Shown: positions 16,537 through 25,924 of the stretch, one piece after another
How positions within the stretch are numbered: position 1 is the first letter of the stretch
How the letters are laid out: every line of letters begins with the position of its first letter
Origin: Ewingella americana ATCC 33852
Lineage (GTDB): Bacteria > Pseudomonadota > Gammaproteobacteria > Enterobacterales > Enterobacteriaceae
Assembly (NCBI RefSeq): GCF_000735345.1
Contig: NZ_JMPJ01000025.1
Coordinates: forward strand, 37,700 to 101,699
Reading direction: 5' to 3'
DNA: 64,000 nt
The notes under the pieces: generated by a model
Seen by the model: only the letters and a program-made list of their open reading frames with translations
What the model was told of the DNA's origin: nothing
Database searches by the model: none
Made by a program: the position numbers and the translations under genes

Positions 16537-17847
16537 ATGAGTTCCGAAGTCACCACCAATGAATCCATGCCGATTTTCTTGTCTTCTCAGCCTGCCGACG
16601 CACGCTGGGGCGAAAAAGCGACATTAAGCACTAATGCCGAAGGCATGACTATTCATCTGACCTCCGACAACCCGCTGGTGACCATCGCCCGCGCAGCTCG
16701 CCGTATCGACGGTCAGGGTGTGAAAAACGTAGCGCTGGCCGGTGAAGGCTGGGATCTGGAAAACAGCTGGGCGTTCTGGCAGGGCTTCCGCGGGCCAAAA
16801 GGCAGCCGCAACGTTGAGTGGGCTGAACTGTCAGCTGAAGACACTCAAACCCTGCAACAACGTCTAAAAATTATCGACTGGGTTCGCGACACCATCAACC
16901 TGCCAGCAGAAGAGTTAGGGCCAGAGCAGTTGGCAACTCGCGCGGTGGACCTGATGTGCGAATTCGGCAATGGCCACGTTCACTATCGCATCACCAAGGG
17001 CGACGACCTGCGCCAGCAAAATTACGCCGGTATCCACACCGTGGGCCGTGCTTCAGACCGCGCACCGGCATTCTTGGCGCTGGATTACAACCCAAGCGGC
17101 AACGCCGATGAGCCTGTTTATGCCTGTCTGGTCGGTAAGGGCATCACCTTTGATACCGGCGGCTACAGCCTGAAACCAAGCGCGGGCATGGATTCGATGA
17201 AGTCCGACATGGGCGGCGCGGCGACGCTGACCGGTGCTCTGGCACTGGCTGCGGCCAATGGCCTCAACAAGCGCGTTAAGCTCTACCTGTGCTGCGCGGA
17301 CAACATGGTCGGCGGCAACGCGATGAAGCTGGGCGATATCATTCGCTACCGCAATGGCAAAACGGTTGAAGTGATGAACACCGACGCCGAAGGCCGTCTG
17401 GTACTGGCTGATGGCCTGATCGACGCTTCTGAGCAGAACCCTGAGTTGCTGATTGATGCAGCAACCCTGACCGGTGCCGCCAAAACCGCGCTGGGCAACG
17501 ATTACCACGCTCTGTTCAGCTTCGACGACGAGCTGGCCGCTGAGTTGCAAAACAGCGCGAAAGAAGAGTTCGAACCCTTCTGGCGCCTGCCTCTGGCTGA
17601 GTTCCACCGTTCTTACTTGCCATCTAACTTCGCGGAATTGAACAACATGGGCAGCCCGTCACACACTGCCGGTGCCAGCAACGCAGCGGGCTTCCTGTCC
17701 CACTTCGTTAAGAACTACAAAAAAGGCTGGTTGCACATTGACTGTTCAGCCACTTACCGCAAAGGCGCTGTTGACCAGTGGGCCGCTGGCGCGACCGGTA
17801 TCGGTGTGCGTACCGTCGCTAACCTGCTGTTGGCGAAAGCAAAATAA
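16537..17847 (+). CDS. pepB: Peptidase B (M17 aminopeptidase)
   Basis: PepB is a cytosolic dinuclear-metal aminopeptidase of the leucyl aminopeptidase family. The 436-residue protein carries the family signature [17 protein letters not shown], the metal-binding [15 protein letters not shown] and [12 protein letters not shown], and the C-terminal [13 protein letters not shown]. It is about 9 residues longer than the E. coli protein at its N-terminus; ATG 16567 is an alternative start. ATG 16537 has AGGAG at a good distance. In E. coli pepB follows iscX in the isc region; here it follows iscS directly after 102 bp. Confidence 0.95.
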   Translation: MSSEVTTNESMPIFLSSQPADARWGEKATLSTNAEGMTIHLTSDNPLVTIARAARRIDGQGVKNVALAGEGWDLENSWAFWQGFRGPKGSRNVEWAELSAEDTQTLQQRLKIIDWVRDTINLPAEELGPEQLATRAVDLMCEFGNGHVHYRITKGDDLRQQNYAGIHTVGRASDRAPAFLALDYNPSGNADEPVYACLVGKGITFDTGGYSLKPSAGMDSMKSDMGGAATLTGALALAAANGLNKRVKLYLCCADNMVGGNAMKLGDIIRYRNGKTVEVMNTDAEGRLVLADGLIDASEQNPELLIDAATLTGAAKTALGNDYHALFSFDDELAAELQNSAKEEFEPFWRLPLAEFHRSYLPSNFAELNNMGSPSHTAGASNAAGFLSHFVKNYKKGWLHIDCSATYRKGAVDQWAAGATGIGVRTVANLLLAKAK

Positions 17848-17873
17848 ATTTATCGGTAAGATAGAAAGACCAT

Positions 17874-17901
17874 AACGGGGCGCTGAGAAGCGCCCCGTTT
17901 T
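17874..17901 (+). terminator. Terminator of pepB
   Basis: AACGGGGCGCT pairs with AGCGCCCCGTT around GAGA and is followed by T residues. It lies 26 bases after the stop codon. Confidence 0.85.
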
Positions 17902-17917
17902 ATCGGAGTGAAACAAC

Positions 17918-18778
17918 ATGAGTGTCCCGCACGATCACCTGCCAGCGGCAGCCGCAGCCAATAATGGCGAGAATGAACTTGAGCGTTTGTTGCGCCTTTC
18001 TGTGACAGAAGCGGCCTATCGCCCGGCGTTTTACCAGACTCTTTTAGAAGCCACCGTCTACGTGCTGGGCGATGCGGGTCAGGAAGAAGAGGGCGCGGGT
18101 GAAGTCGCTATCCACGCGGGCAGCGAGTTGAACTTGCTGCATTGGGAAAAGCAGGATGGCACGTCAATCATCCCGCTGTTCTCATCGCTTGAAGTGCTCG
18201 AGCGCGCCAGTGCGGGTGAAAGCCCGGACGAGCAGGCTTTTGTGGCTCTTCCTGCACGCGTGTTGTTTGAAATGACGCAGGGCGAGGAGCTTTTCCTCAA
18301 TCCGAAGTCAGAATACGGCAAAGAATTCACCCCAAGTGAAGTGACGCTGCTGCTGAATACCGGCGGTTTGACCGCACCGGCCGAGCTGGTGTTGGACAAA
18401 GAGAGCCAGATAATGATTGGTCAGCCGGAAGAGTATCCTTCGGCGATGATTGACGCGCTGACCACCTTGTTCAGCCAGAAAAAACCGGTACGCCGTGCCT
18501 TCTTGGCGCTGATTCACGATAAAGCGGTCGATGAGCTGCCGAACCTGCTGGTGGGCGTTGAAGCGGATGGCACCGAGGCCGAAGTGGACGCGCTAATTCG
18601 CGAGGCGGGCAACGTGGCGAGCGAGACGTCGCCAGACGACCAACCGGTTGATTTCTGCATTGTTTCTGAGAAAGAGCGCGGCATTAGCCACTATCTCATC
18701 AGCCATACCCAGCCTTTCTATCAGCGCAAGTGGGGCAGTTGGCTGCGCAATATTATTCCGTCTTCCGGCAAGGCGTGA
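17918..18778 (+). CDS. sseB: SseB family protein
   Basis: SseB was named for enhanced serine sensitivity in E. coli; its molecular role is unknown. The 286-residue acidic, soluble protein has the SseB N-terminal domain (about 30-150, with NELERLLRLSVTEAAYRP, IPLFSSLEVLE and GEELFLNPKSEYGKEFTP) and the SseB C-terminal domain (about 160-275). No signal peptide or membrane segment is visible. The order pepB-sseB is as in E. coli, but sseA, yfhM and pbpC that lie between sseB and ndk in E. coli are absent. Confidence 0.88.
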   Translation: MSVPHDHLPAAAAANNGENELERLLRLSVTEAAYRPAFYQTLLEATVYVLGDAGQEEEGAGEVAIHAGSELNLLHWEKQDGTSIIPLFSSLEVLERASAGESPDEQAFVALPARVLFEMTQGEELFLNPKSEYGKEFTPSEVTLLLNTGGLTAPAELVLDKESQIMIGQPEEYPSAMIDALTTLFSQKKPVRRAFLALIHDKAVDELPNLLVGVEADGTEAEVDALIREAGNVASETSPDDQPVDFCIVSEKERGISHYLISHTQPFYQRKWGSWLRNIIPSSGKA

Positions 18779-18786
18779 TCATCATG

Positions 18787-18832
18787 AAAGTGGGCTTTAG
18801 GTTACAGATGTAGTCTCAGCTCACTTTTTTTT
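18787..18832 (+). terminator. Probable terminator of sseB
   Basis: AAAGTGGGC can pair with GCTCACTTT (one G-U) across a 23-base interior, followed by eight T residues in all. The loop is large, so strength is uncertain. Confidence 0.55.
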
Positions 18833-18853
18833 AACGAAATGTTGTGATTCGGG

Positions 18854-18882
18854 TAGGCAAGCGTAACTTCGCCCCCTATAAT
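18854..18882 (+). promoter_or_regulatory. Predicted sigma-70 promoter of ndk
   Basis: TAGGCA, 17 bp, then a perfect TATAAT (18877-18882). The predicted start near 18889 gives a leader of about 65 bases. Confidence 0.5.
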
Positions 18883-18954
18883 CGGCGCCATTTTACGGCA
18901 GGTATAACATTAAATTAACCGGCCCTACCTATAAGAGTCAGCCAGAGGTTTTTC

Positions 18955-19380
18955 ATGACTATCGAACGTACTTTTTCCATCATCAAGCCAAACTCAGTAG
19001 CTAACAACGACATCGGCGCAATCTACGCGCGTTTCGAACGTGCTGGTTTCACCATCATCGCGTCTAAAATGCTGAAACTGACTAAAGAGCAGGCTGAAGG
19101 CTTCTACGCAGAACACAAAGGTCGTCCTTTCTTCGACGGTCTGGTTGAGTTCATGACTTCTGGTCCAATCATGGTTCAGGTTCTGGAAGGTGAAAACGCC
19201 GTTCAGCGTAACCGTGACATCATGGGCGCAACTAACCCAGACAACGCACTGGCTGGTACTCTGCGTGCTGACTTCGCTGACAGCTTCACTGCTAACGCCG
19301 TTCACGGTTCTGATGCAGTTGAATCAGCGCAGCGCGAAATCGCTTACTTCTTCACCGAAAGCGAAATCTGCCCGCGTTAA
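18955..19380 (+). CDS. ndk: Nucleoside diphosphate kinase
   Basis: Ndk balances nucleoside triphosphates by phosphate transfer through a histidine. The 141-residue protein has the N-terminal [10 protein letters not shown], the [14 protein letters not shown] loop and the catalytic histidine in NAVHGSD. Length matches E. coli within two residues. Codon use is strongly biased to preferred codons, which suggests high expression. It has its own TATAAT promoter. Confidence 0.97.
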   Translation: MTIERTFSIIKPNSVANNDIGAIYARFERAGFTIIASKMLKLTKEQAEGFYAEHKGRPFFDGLVEFMTSGPIMVQVLEGENAVQRNRDIMGATNPDNALAGTLRADFADSFTANAVHGSDAVESAQREIAYFFTESEICPR

Positions 19381-19484
19381 GATTTTCTGGCCGGACTTTT
19401 TTGCCACTGTTCACCCATATGTACAATAAATATGTGGGTGAGACGCTGCAAACATAGCAACCCAGCCTTAAAATTTGTACAATG

Positions 19485-19526
19485 TTGCGCCCCGAATGAG
19501 TCAGTCTCTTCGGGGCGCAAGTATTT
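19485..19526 (+). terminator. Strong hairpin after ndk
   Basis: TTGCGCCCCGAA pairs perfectly over 12 bp with TTCGGGGCGCAA, then GTATTTTT. A smaller imperfect hairpin (CACCCATAT against ATATGTGGGTG) sits just upstream near 19411-19441. Either could end ndk transcripts. Confidence 0.7.
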
Positions 19527-19643
19527 TTGAAGTCCAGAGCTTAGTAATAAGCGACTTTGGAATACACTACATTGCAGGTCGCCACTCAATGACTCTGCAC
19601 TTCCCTGACGCCATAACGTGTAACAACGAGGCTAATTCGAATT

Positions 19644-20852
19644 ATGTTTGAAACAAACACGCCTGAGCAAAACTTGTCTGATATGACTGCACAACCGACT
19701 CCACAGCCAGCCGATGCAGTGAATACTGTCAAGCCTGACGCTGCCAAAATTAACCTTCTTGACCTTAACCGTAAGCAAATGCGCGAGTTCTTCATCAACA
19801 TGGGCGAAAAACCGTTCCGTGCTGATCAGGTCATGAAGTGGATGTACCACTATTGCAGCGATGATTTCGAGCAGATGACCGATATCAACAAAGCGCTGCG
19901 TGAGAAGCTGGCCCGCGTTGCTGAAATTCGCGCACCGGAAGTGGCTTCCGAACAACGCTCCACCGATGGCACCATCAAATGGGCCATTCAGGTTGGCGGG
20001 CAGTTGGTCGAAACCGTTTATATCCCTGATGGCGATCGCGCCACGCTCTGCGTCTCCTCGCAAGTAGGTTGTGCCCTCGAGTGTACTTTCTGCTCCACGG
20101 CGCAGCAGGGCTTCAACCGTAACCTGCGCGTGTCCGAAATTATCGGGCAAGTCTGGCGTGCGGCGAAAATCATCGGTGCCGCCAAGGTTGCCGGTACGCG
20201 TCCAATCACCAACGTGGTGATGATGGGCATGGGTGAGCCGCTGCTTAACCTGAACAACGTGGTTCCAGCGATGGAAATCATGCTGGATGACTTCGGTTTC
20301 GGCCTGTCAAAACGTCGCGTTACGCTGTCAACCTCAGGCGTGGTGCCTGCGCTGGACAAGCTGGGTGACATGATTGACGTTGCGCTGGCCATCTCTCTGC
20401 ACGCGCCGAATGACACCATTCGCGATGAAATCGTGCCGATCAACCGTAAGTACAACATCGACACTTTCCTCGCCGCCGTTGAGCGTTACATTGGCAAATC
20501 CAATGCTAACCAAGGCCGCGTGACCATTGAGTACGTGATGCTGGACCATATCAACGATGGCACCGAGCACGCGCACGAACTGGCTGAACGTCTGAAGAAC
20601 ACGCCGTGCAAGATCAACCTGATCCCATGGAACCCGTTCCCCGGCGCGCCGTATGGCCGCAGCTCCAACAGCCGTATCGATCGCTTCTCTAAAGTGTTGA
20701 TGGATTACGGATTTACCGTCATTGTGCGTAAGACCCGTGGTGACGATATCGACGCCGCTTGCGGTCAGTTAGCAGGTGATGTTATCGACCGTACTAAGCG
20801 CACGCTGAAGAAAAAGATGGCCGGTGACGCCATCGCGATTAAAGCCGTTTAA
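19644..20852 (+). CDS. rlmN: 23S rRNA/tRNA adenine-C2 methyltransferase RlmN
   Basis: RlmN is a radical-SAM enzyme that methylates C2 of A2503 in 23S rRNA and A37 of some tRNAs. The CxxxCxxC [4Fe-4S] motif is in [13 protein letters not shown], and the methyl-carrying cysteine is in [10 protein letters not shown] near the C-terminus. The product is 402 residues from ATG 19644; E. coli has 384. ATG 19683 would give 389 residues, but neither start has a strong Shine-Dalgarno, so the start is open. The enzyme needs iron-sulfur cluster supply, of interest given the reduced isc locus nearby. Confidence 0.95.
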   Translation: MFETNTPEQNLSDMTAQPTPQPADAVNTVKPDAAKINLLDLNRKQMREFFINMGEKPFRADQVMKWMYHYCSDDFEQMTDINKALREKLARVAEIRAPEVASEQRSTDGTIKWAIQVGGQLVETVYIPDGDRATLCVSSQVGCALECTFCSTAQQGFNRNLRVSEIIGQVWRAAKIIGAAKVAGTRPITNVVMMGMGEPLLNLNNVVPAMEIMLDDFGFGLSKRRVTLSTSGVVPALDKLGDMIDVALAISLHAPNDTIRDEIVPINRKYNIDTFLAAVERYIGKSNANQGRVTIEYVMLDHINDGTEHAHELAERLKNTPCKINLIPWNPFPGAPYGRSSNSRIDRFSKVLMDYGFTVIVRKTRGDDIDAACGQLAGDVIDRTKRTLKKKMAGDAIAIKAV

Positions 20853-21004
20853 ATTCAGCAGCTTGTGGGTAAAGGCGAGTCATTTGTTGTGTTTTCTGGA
20901 GCCCGGTCGGCAACGTCGCCGGGCTTAATCTGAACAGCATCTGCTGGAGCCAATAGGCTTCGCCAAGATGAAACGTGGTCGGTGGCAGAATAAAGGGATT
21001 TAGC

Positions 21005-21772
21005 ATGACGATTAAAACCAGATGGACCAAGGCAATTGCGCTAAGCTTTACTGTCTGCCTGTTGGCGAGCTGCTCCAGTTCGCCAAAAGAGTCAGAACAG
21101 GCCGCAGCGGGCAGTGCTTCGCAGACCCGTTTGCAGCTGGGCATGGCCTATTTGTCTCAGGGCAATATGTCCGGCGCGAAGCAGAATCTGCAAAAAGCCG
21201 TCGATAGCGCGCCAAACGATTATCGCACCCAGTTGGGCATGGCGCTTTACGAGCAAAAAAACGGCGATAATGGCGCAGCAGAAAGCCGTTATCAGCAGGC
21301 TTTGAAGCTGGCCCCGCAAAATGGAACCGTGCTTAATAATTACGGTGCGTTTTTGTGTGGTTTAGGGCAGTATGTACCGGCACAACAGCAGTTTAGCGCC
21401 GCTGCCAATGTCCCTGATTACGGTCAGGTGGCTGACAGTCTGGAAAACGCAGGCTACTGTTTTCTGAAGGCCAATCAGAATGAGGAAGCACGTGTGTTAC
21501 TGAGTCGGGCATTGAAAATTGATCCTGATAAAGGTGCGCCTTTGCTCACTGAGGCAACCAAACAGTTTGCTGCAGGGAACCGCGCACAAGCGCAAGTGTT
21601 GCTCGATGTCTACCAACATGTTCTGCCAGCCAGTGCTGAAAGCCTCATGTTACAAATTCGTTTCGCTGCGTTAGCAAGCAACCCGGTTAGCGTTCAACGC
21701 TACGGCAAGCAGCTGGCGCGAAGTTTTCCACAATCCCAACAGTACCAGCAGTTCTTAGCTAATGAATACTGA
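21005..21772 (+). CDS. pilW: PilW-type TPR lipoprotein
   Basis: A 255-residue lipoprotein of the type IV pilus biogenesis/stability (PilW/PilF) family. It has a signal peptide with lipobox LLASC (Cys near residue 20) and several tetratricopeptide repeats between about 40 and 200 ([20 protein letters not shown], then [20 protein letters not shown]). In other bacteria PilF/PilW helps secretin assembly in the outer membrane; no pilus genes are in the window. ATG 21005 is chosen over the longer frame because it starts the signal peptide and has GGGA upstream. It overlaps rodZ by 11 bp. E. coli lacks an obvious copy at this place. Confidence 0.8.
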   Translation: MTIKTRWTKAIALSFTVCLLASCSSSPKESEQAAAGSASQTRLQLGMAYLSQGNMSGAKQNLQKAVDSAPNDYRTQLGMALYEQKNGDNGAAESRYQQALKLAPQNGTVLNNYGAFLCGLGQYVPAQQQFSAAANVPDYGQVADSLENAGYCFLKANQNEEARVLLSRALKIDPDKGAPLLTEATKQFAAGNRAQAQVLLDVYQHVLPASAESLMLQIRFAALASNPVSVQRYGKQLARSFPQSQQYQQFLANEY

Positions 21773-22754
21773 AGCCTCTCAAGAAAATAAAGCCACAATG
21801 ACGACAGGCGAACGCCTACGTCAAGCTCGTGAACAGCTGGGACTTAGTCATCAGGCCGTTGCAGAACGCCTATGCCTGAAAGTCTCGACTATTCGCCAAA
21901 TTGAAGAAGAAACCACGCCGGCCGACCTCGCGCCGACTTTCCTGCGTGGCTATATTCGCTCGTACGCTAAATTAGTTCACGTTCCTGAAGAAGAGCTTTC
22001 AAGCATGATTGGCAAGCAAGCGCCAATCAAAGTGCCGAAAGTTGCCTCGATGCAAGGGTTCGCACTCGGCAAATCTCGCAAGAAGCGCGATGGCTGGTTG
22101 ATGGGCTTTACTTGGCTCGTGGTGTTCGTGGTGATTGGCTTGACGGGTGCATGGTGGTGGCAAAATCATCAAGCCCAGCAGCAAGAAATCGCCACCATGG
22201 CTGACCAGTCAACGGCTCAGTTGAATCAGGACAATGGCCAGGGGCAATCTATTGCACTGAACACGGGTGACAACCCAAATTCAGCCCCGGTTGAAACCAC
22301 GCCAACGCAAGGCACGGCTCCTGCTGATGCTACAGCAGGCGCGGCGTCTTCTCAGCCAGCTAATTCAGTGCCATTAGACACTTCAAGTGCAGCCAATGCG
22401 TCAGCCAGCAATACTGAGCAGGCTCCTGCTGCCGTATCGCCAAGCCAGCCAGTTGCACAAAACGGCCTGCCGACGGCAAATGCCGATTCGACAACGCCTG
22501 CGGCAGATGCGGACGCTGTTGCCATGACCTTTAAGTCAGACTGCTGGTTGCAGATTGACGATGCCTCTGGCAAGACCTTGTTCAGCGGCATGAAGAAGGG
22601 CGGTGAAACCTTGAGCGTTAAAGGTACTGCGCCTTACAAATTAAAAATCGGGGCACCTGCTGCTGTTGAAATTCAGTATCAAGGTAAGCCGGTTGATTTA
22701 AGTCGTTTTATCAAGTCCAGCCGTGTTGCTCGTCTGACTTTGGCTGCCGAATAA
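21762..22754 (+). CDS. rodZ: Cell-shape protein RodZ
   Basis: RodZ is a bitopic inner-membrane protein that links MreB to the rod complex. The 330-residue protein has a cytoplasmic helix-turn-helix domain (about 15-85, [20 protein letters not shown]), a basic patch RKKRDGW, one transmembrane helix (about 112-134), a long low-complexity linker rich in A, T, S, Q and P (about 150-245), and a C-terminal beta domain ([44 protein letters not shown]). Size and layout match E. coli (337). It overlaps pilW by 11 bp. Confidence 0.95.
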   Translation: MNTEASQENKATMTTGERLRQAREQLGLSHQAVAERLCLKVSTIRQIEEETTPADLAPTFLRGYIRSYAKLVHVPEEELSSMIGKQAPIKVPKVASMQGFALGKSRKKRDGWLMGFTWLVVFVVIGLTGAWWWQNHQAQQQEIATMADQSTAQLNQDNGQGQSIALNTGDNPNSAPVETTPTQGTAPADATAGAASSQPANSVPLDTSSAANASASNTEQAPAAVSPSQPVAQNGLPTANADSTTPAADADAVAMTFKSDCWLQIDDASGKTLFSGMKKGGETLSVKGTAPYKLKIGAPAAVEIQYQGKPVDLSRFIKSSRVARLTLAAE

Positions 22755-22796
22755 TCGGCAGCTGTTCAGATTCTTTGCAACTGTGGAGAGTAAGTA

Positions 22797-23918
22797 ATGC
22801 ATAACCAAGCACCCATCACCCGTCGGAAATCAACCCGGATTTACGTCGGCAAGGTGCCTATCGGTGATGGTGCGCCGATTGCTGTGCAATCAATGACCAA
22901 CACCCGTACCACCGATGTCGCCGCAACCGTGGCACAGATCAAAGCCCTTGAACGTGTTGGCGTTGATATCGTCCGTGTTTCTGTTCCTACCATGGACGCC
23001 GCCGAAGCATTCAAGCTCATCAAGCAGCAGGTTAACGTCCCGCTGGTCGCCGATATCCATTTTGACTACCGTATCGCGCTGCAAGTTGCCGAGTACGGCG
23101 TTGACTGCTTGCGCATCAACCCGGGCAATATCGGTAACGAATCGCGCATTCGCTCGGTAGTGGATTGCGCGCGCGACAAGAATATCCCGATCCGTATCGG
23201 CGTTAACGGCGGCTCGCTCGAAAAAGACATTCAGGAAAAGTACGGCGAACCAACGCCGGAAGCCCTGCTTGAGTCTGCGATGCGCCACGTTGATATCCTT
23301 GACCGCCTGAACTTCGACCAGTTTAAAGTCAGCGTGAAAGCCTCCGACGTGTTCCTTGCCGTGCAGTCTTATCGCTTACTCGCCGCGCGCATTGATCAAC
23401 CTCTGCACCTCGGGATCACCGAGGCGGGTGGCATGCGCAGTGGATCGGTTAAGTCAGCGATCGGCTTGGGTATGCTGCTTTCTGAAGGGATCGGCGACAC
23501 GCTGCGTATCTCTCTGGCGGCGGATCCGGTGGAAGAAGTTAAAGTGGGCTTCGACATCCTGAAGTCACTGCGCATTCGTGCGCGCGGCATTAACTTTATT
23601 GCCTGCCCGACCTGCTCGCGTCAGGAGTTTGACGTCATTGGCACCGTGAATGCGTTAGAACAGCGCCTTGAAGATCTGATCACGCCAATGGACGTGTCGA
23701 TCATTGGCTGCGTGGTTAACGGTCCGGGCGAAGCGCTGGTATCGACCATTGGCGTGACCGGCGGTCATAACAAAAGCGGTTTCTATGAAGATGGCGTGCG
23801 CCAGAAAGATCGTTTCGACAACGAGCGAATGATCGACCAGCTCGAAGCGAAGATCCGCGCGAAAGCCGCCATTATGGATGAGAGTAAACGTATCGTTATC
23901 AATCATCTTGAAAAGTAA
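22797..23918 (+). CDS. ispG: 4-hydroxy-3-methylbut-2-enyl diphosphate synthase IspG
   Basis: IspG catalyses the penultimate step of the non-mevalonate isoprenoid pathway with a [4Fe-4S] cluster. The 373-residue protein has the N-terminal TIM-barrel part ([37 protein letters not shown]) and the cluster cysteines in [11 protein letters not shown] and [10 protein letters not shown]. It is essential in E. coli and, in vivo, depends on electron donors such as flavodoxin and on cluster assembly. It follows rodZ by 42 bp and ends in two hairpins. Confidence 0.97.
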   Translation: MHNQAPITRRKSTRIYVGKVPIGDGAPIAVQSMTNTRTTDVAATVAQIKALERVGVDIVRVSVPTMDAAEAFKLIKQQVNVPLVADIHFDYRIALQVAEYGVDCLRINPGNIGNESRIRSVVDCARDKNIPIRIGVNGGSLEKDIQEKYGEPTPEALLESAMRHVDILDRLNFDQFKVSVKASDVFLAVQSYRLLAARIDQPLHLGITEAGGMRSGSVKSAIGLGMLLSEGIGDTLRISLAADPVEEVKVGFDILKSLRIRARGINFIACPTCSRQEFDVIGTVNALEQRLEDLITPMDVSIIGCVVNGPGEALVSTIGVTGGHNKSGFYEDGVRQKDRFDNERMIDQLEAKIRAKAAIMDESKRIVINHLEK

Positions 23919-23955
23919 CATCGGTTGCAGGCGCCCATCCGCGCCTGCATTATAT

Positions 23956-23982
23956 TGAACCCGACTATCGGGTTCATTTTTT
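23956..23982 (+). terminator. Terminator between ispG and hisS
   Basis: TGAACCCGA pairs with TCGGGTTCA around CTA and is followed by six T residues. A second 8-bp stem, GCAGGCGC with GCGCCTGC, sits just upstream at 23927-23948. The last T is only 22 bases from the hisS GTG, so a promoter for hisS must lie further up unless readthrough is used. Confidence 0.8.
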
Positions 23983-24004
23983 ATAAAAACGATAGAGAAT
24001 TGAC

Positions 24005-25279
24005 GTGGCAAAGAATATCCAGGCCATCCGTGGCATGAACGACTACCTGCCGGAAGATACCGCGCTGTGGCAACGTGTCGAAGGCATCCTTAAGCAGGTG
24101 CTGGGTAGTTACGGTTACAGCGAAATCCGTATGCCGATTGTAGAGCAGACCCCGTTATTCAAACGCGCCATCGGTGAAGTTACCGACGTGGTCGAAAAAG
24201 AGATGTATACCTTCGAAGACCGCAATGGTGAAAGCCTGACCTTGCGCCCGGAAGGGACTGCTGGCTGCGTGCGCGCCGGTATTGAACATGGTCTGCTGTA
24301 CAATCAAGAACAACGCCTGTGGTACATCGGCCCGATGTTCCGCTATGAGCGTCCGCAAAAAGGCCGCTATCGTCAATTCTTCCAGATGGGTGTTGAAGTC
24401 TTTGGCCTGCAAGGCCCGGACGTTGACGCAGAACTGATCATGATGACCGCCCGCTGGTGGCGTGCGCTGGGTATCGCCGATCACGTCGCGCTGGAGCTGA
24501 ACTCTATCGGTTCTCTGGAAGCTCGCGCTAACTACCGTGACGCGCTGGTGGCTTTCCTTGAGCAGCATAAAGAGAAGCTGGACGAAGATTGCAAACGTCG
24601 CATGTACACCAACCCGATGCGCGTTTTGGACTCGAAAAACCCAGACGTTCAACTGTTGTTGAATGACGCGCCGGAGCTGGCGGATTATCTTGATGCGGAA
24701 TCTAAAGAACACTTTGCTGGCTTGTGTGAACTTTTAGAGCAAGCAGGTATCCCATATACGGTTAACCAGCGTCTGGTTCGCGGCTTGGATTACTACAACC
24801 GCACCGTGTTCGAATGGGTAACGACTAGCCTTGGCTCACAGGGTACTGTGTGTGGGGGCGGCCGTTATGATGGTTTGGTCGAGCAACTGGGTGGTCGCGC
24901 AACGCCAGCCGTCGGTTTTGCGATGGGGCTTGAGCGTCTGATCTTGTTGATTCAGGCTGTTAACCCAGATTTTAAAGCACCTGCGACAGTAGATGCTTAT
25001 GTGATTTCTGTCGGTCCTGGTACTCAGGGCGCAGCAATGCAAGTTGCCGAGTCACTGCGTGATGAGCTTCCTGCATTGAGAGTGATGACTAACTACGGCG
25101 GCGGTAATTTCAAAAAGCAATTTGCCCGCGCTGATAAATGGGGAGCGCGCGTCGCTCTGGTATTAGGTGAAAACGAAGTCGCGGCCCGTCAGGTAGTGGT
25201 TAAAGACCTGCAAAGCGGTGAGCAAGAAACGCTGGCGCAAAGCGAACTCGCTGCGCGCTTGGCCTCGATGATAGGTTAA
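24005..25279 (+). CDS. hisS: Histidyl-tRNA synthetase
   Basis: HisS charges tRNA-His. The 424-residue class II synthetase begins with GTG ([16 protein letters not shown]) as judged by alignment with E. coli. Class II motifs are visible: motif 2 around [20 protein letters not shown], the histidine-specific [15 protein letters not shown] and motif 3 in [17 protein letters not shown]. The C-terminal anticodon-binding domain covers about 325-424. It is followed at 13 bp by yfgM. Confidence 0.97.
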   Translation: MAKNIQAIRGMNDYLPEDTALWQRVEGILKQVLGSYGYSEIRMPIVEQTPLFKRAIGEVTDVVEKEMYTFEDRNGESLTLRPEGTAGCVRAGIEHGLLYNQEQRLWYIGPMFRYERPQKGRYRQFFQMGVEVFGLQGPDVDAELIMMTARWWRALGIADHVALELNSIGSLEARANYRDALVAFLEQHKEKLDEDCKRRMYTNPMRVLDSKNPDVQLLLNDAPELADYLDAESKEHFAGLCELLEQAGIPYTVNQRLVRGLDYYNRTVFEWVTTSLGSQGTVCGGGRYDGLVEQLGGRATPAVGFAMGLERLILLIQAVNPDFKAPATVDAYVISVGPGTQGAAMQVAESLRDELPALRVMTNYGGGNFKKQFARADKWGARVALVLGENEVAARQVVVKDLQSGEQETLAQSELAARLASMIG

Positions 25280-25292
25280 GGAGAAGGACCAC

Positions 25293-25913
25293 GTGGAAGT
25301 CTATACCACTGAAAACGAACAAGTTGACGCTGTACGTCGTTTCTTTGCAGAAAACGGTAAAGCGCTGGCGATTGGCGTTGTACTCGGCATCGCCGCTCTG
25401 GGTGGCTGGCGTTACTGGCAGTCCCACGAGAGCACAGCCATGGCTGACTCTTCTGTGGCTTTCCAGCAGGCCAATCAGGCCGTGACGGATAAGAAAGCGC
25501 AGGGCGTTGAAGATTTAGAGAAATTCGCGCAGAGCAATAAAAATAACTATGGTGTGTTCGCTTCACTCCAGCTGGCTGACCATTTCGTGGAAGCGAAAGA
25601 TTTCGCTAACGCGGAGAAGCAGCTGGTCGCCGCACAATCTCAGGCTAAAGAAGAGAATTTGCTCTCTCTGGTCAGCCTGCGTTTGGCTCGCGTTCAGTCG
25701 CAGCAAAAGAAATTTGATGACGCACTCAAAACGCTCGACGGCGTGAAGGGTGAAGGCTGGATTGCACTGCAACAAGATGTTCGCGGTGACGTTTTGCTGG
25801 CGAAAGGCGATGCCAAGGGCGCGCGTGAAGCCTTCAGCAAGGGCCTTGATTCTAAACCTTCTCAGACGCTTCAGAACGTGTTGCGTATGAAATTGAACAA
25901 CTTATCCAGCTAA
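25293..25913 (+). CDS. yfgM: YfgM, periplasmic chaperone-like TPR protein
   Basis: YfgM is an inner-membrane protein with a periplasmic TPR-like domain; in E. coli it associates with PpiD and the SecYEG translocon. The 206-residue protein starts with GTG (MEVYTTENEQVDAVRRFFAENGKA), has one transmembrane helix (about 24-43) and then a helical repeat region with LRLARVQSQQKKFDDALKTLD and LAKGDAKGAREAF. The GGAG at 25280-25283 and AAGG just before the start support it. It sits between hisS and bamB as in E. coli. Confidence 0.92.
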   Translation: MEVYTTENEQVDAVRRFFAENGKALAIGVVLGIAALGGWRYWQSHESTAMADSSVAFQQANQAVTDKKAQGVEDLEKFAQSNKNNYGVFASLQLADHFVEAKDFANAEKQLVAAQSQAKEENLLSLVSLRLARVQSQQKKFDDALKTLDGVKGEGWIALQQDVRGDVLLAKGDAKGAREAFSKGLDSKPSQTLQNVLRMKLNNLSS

Positions 25914-25924
25914 GGGGAACCCCG

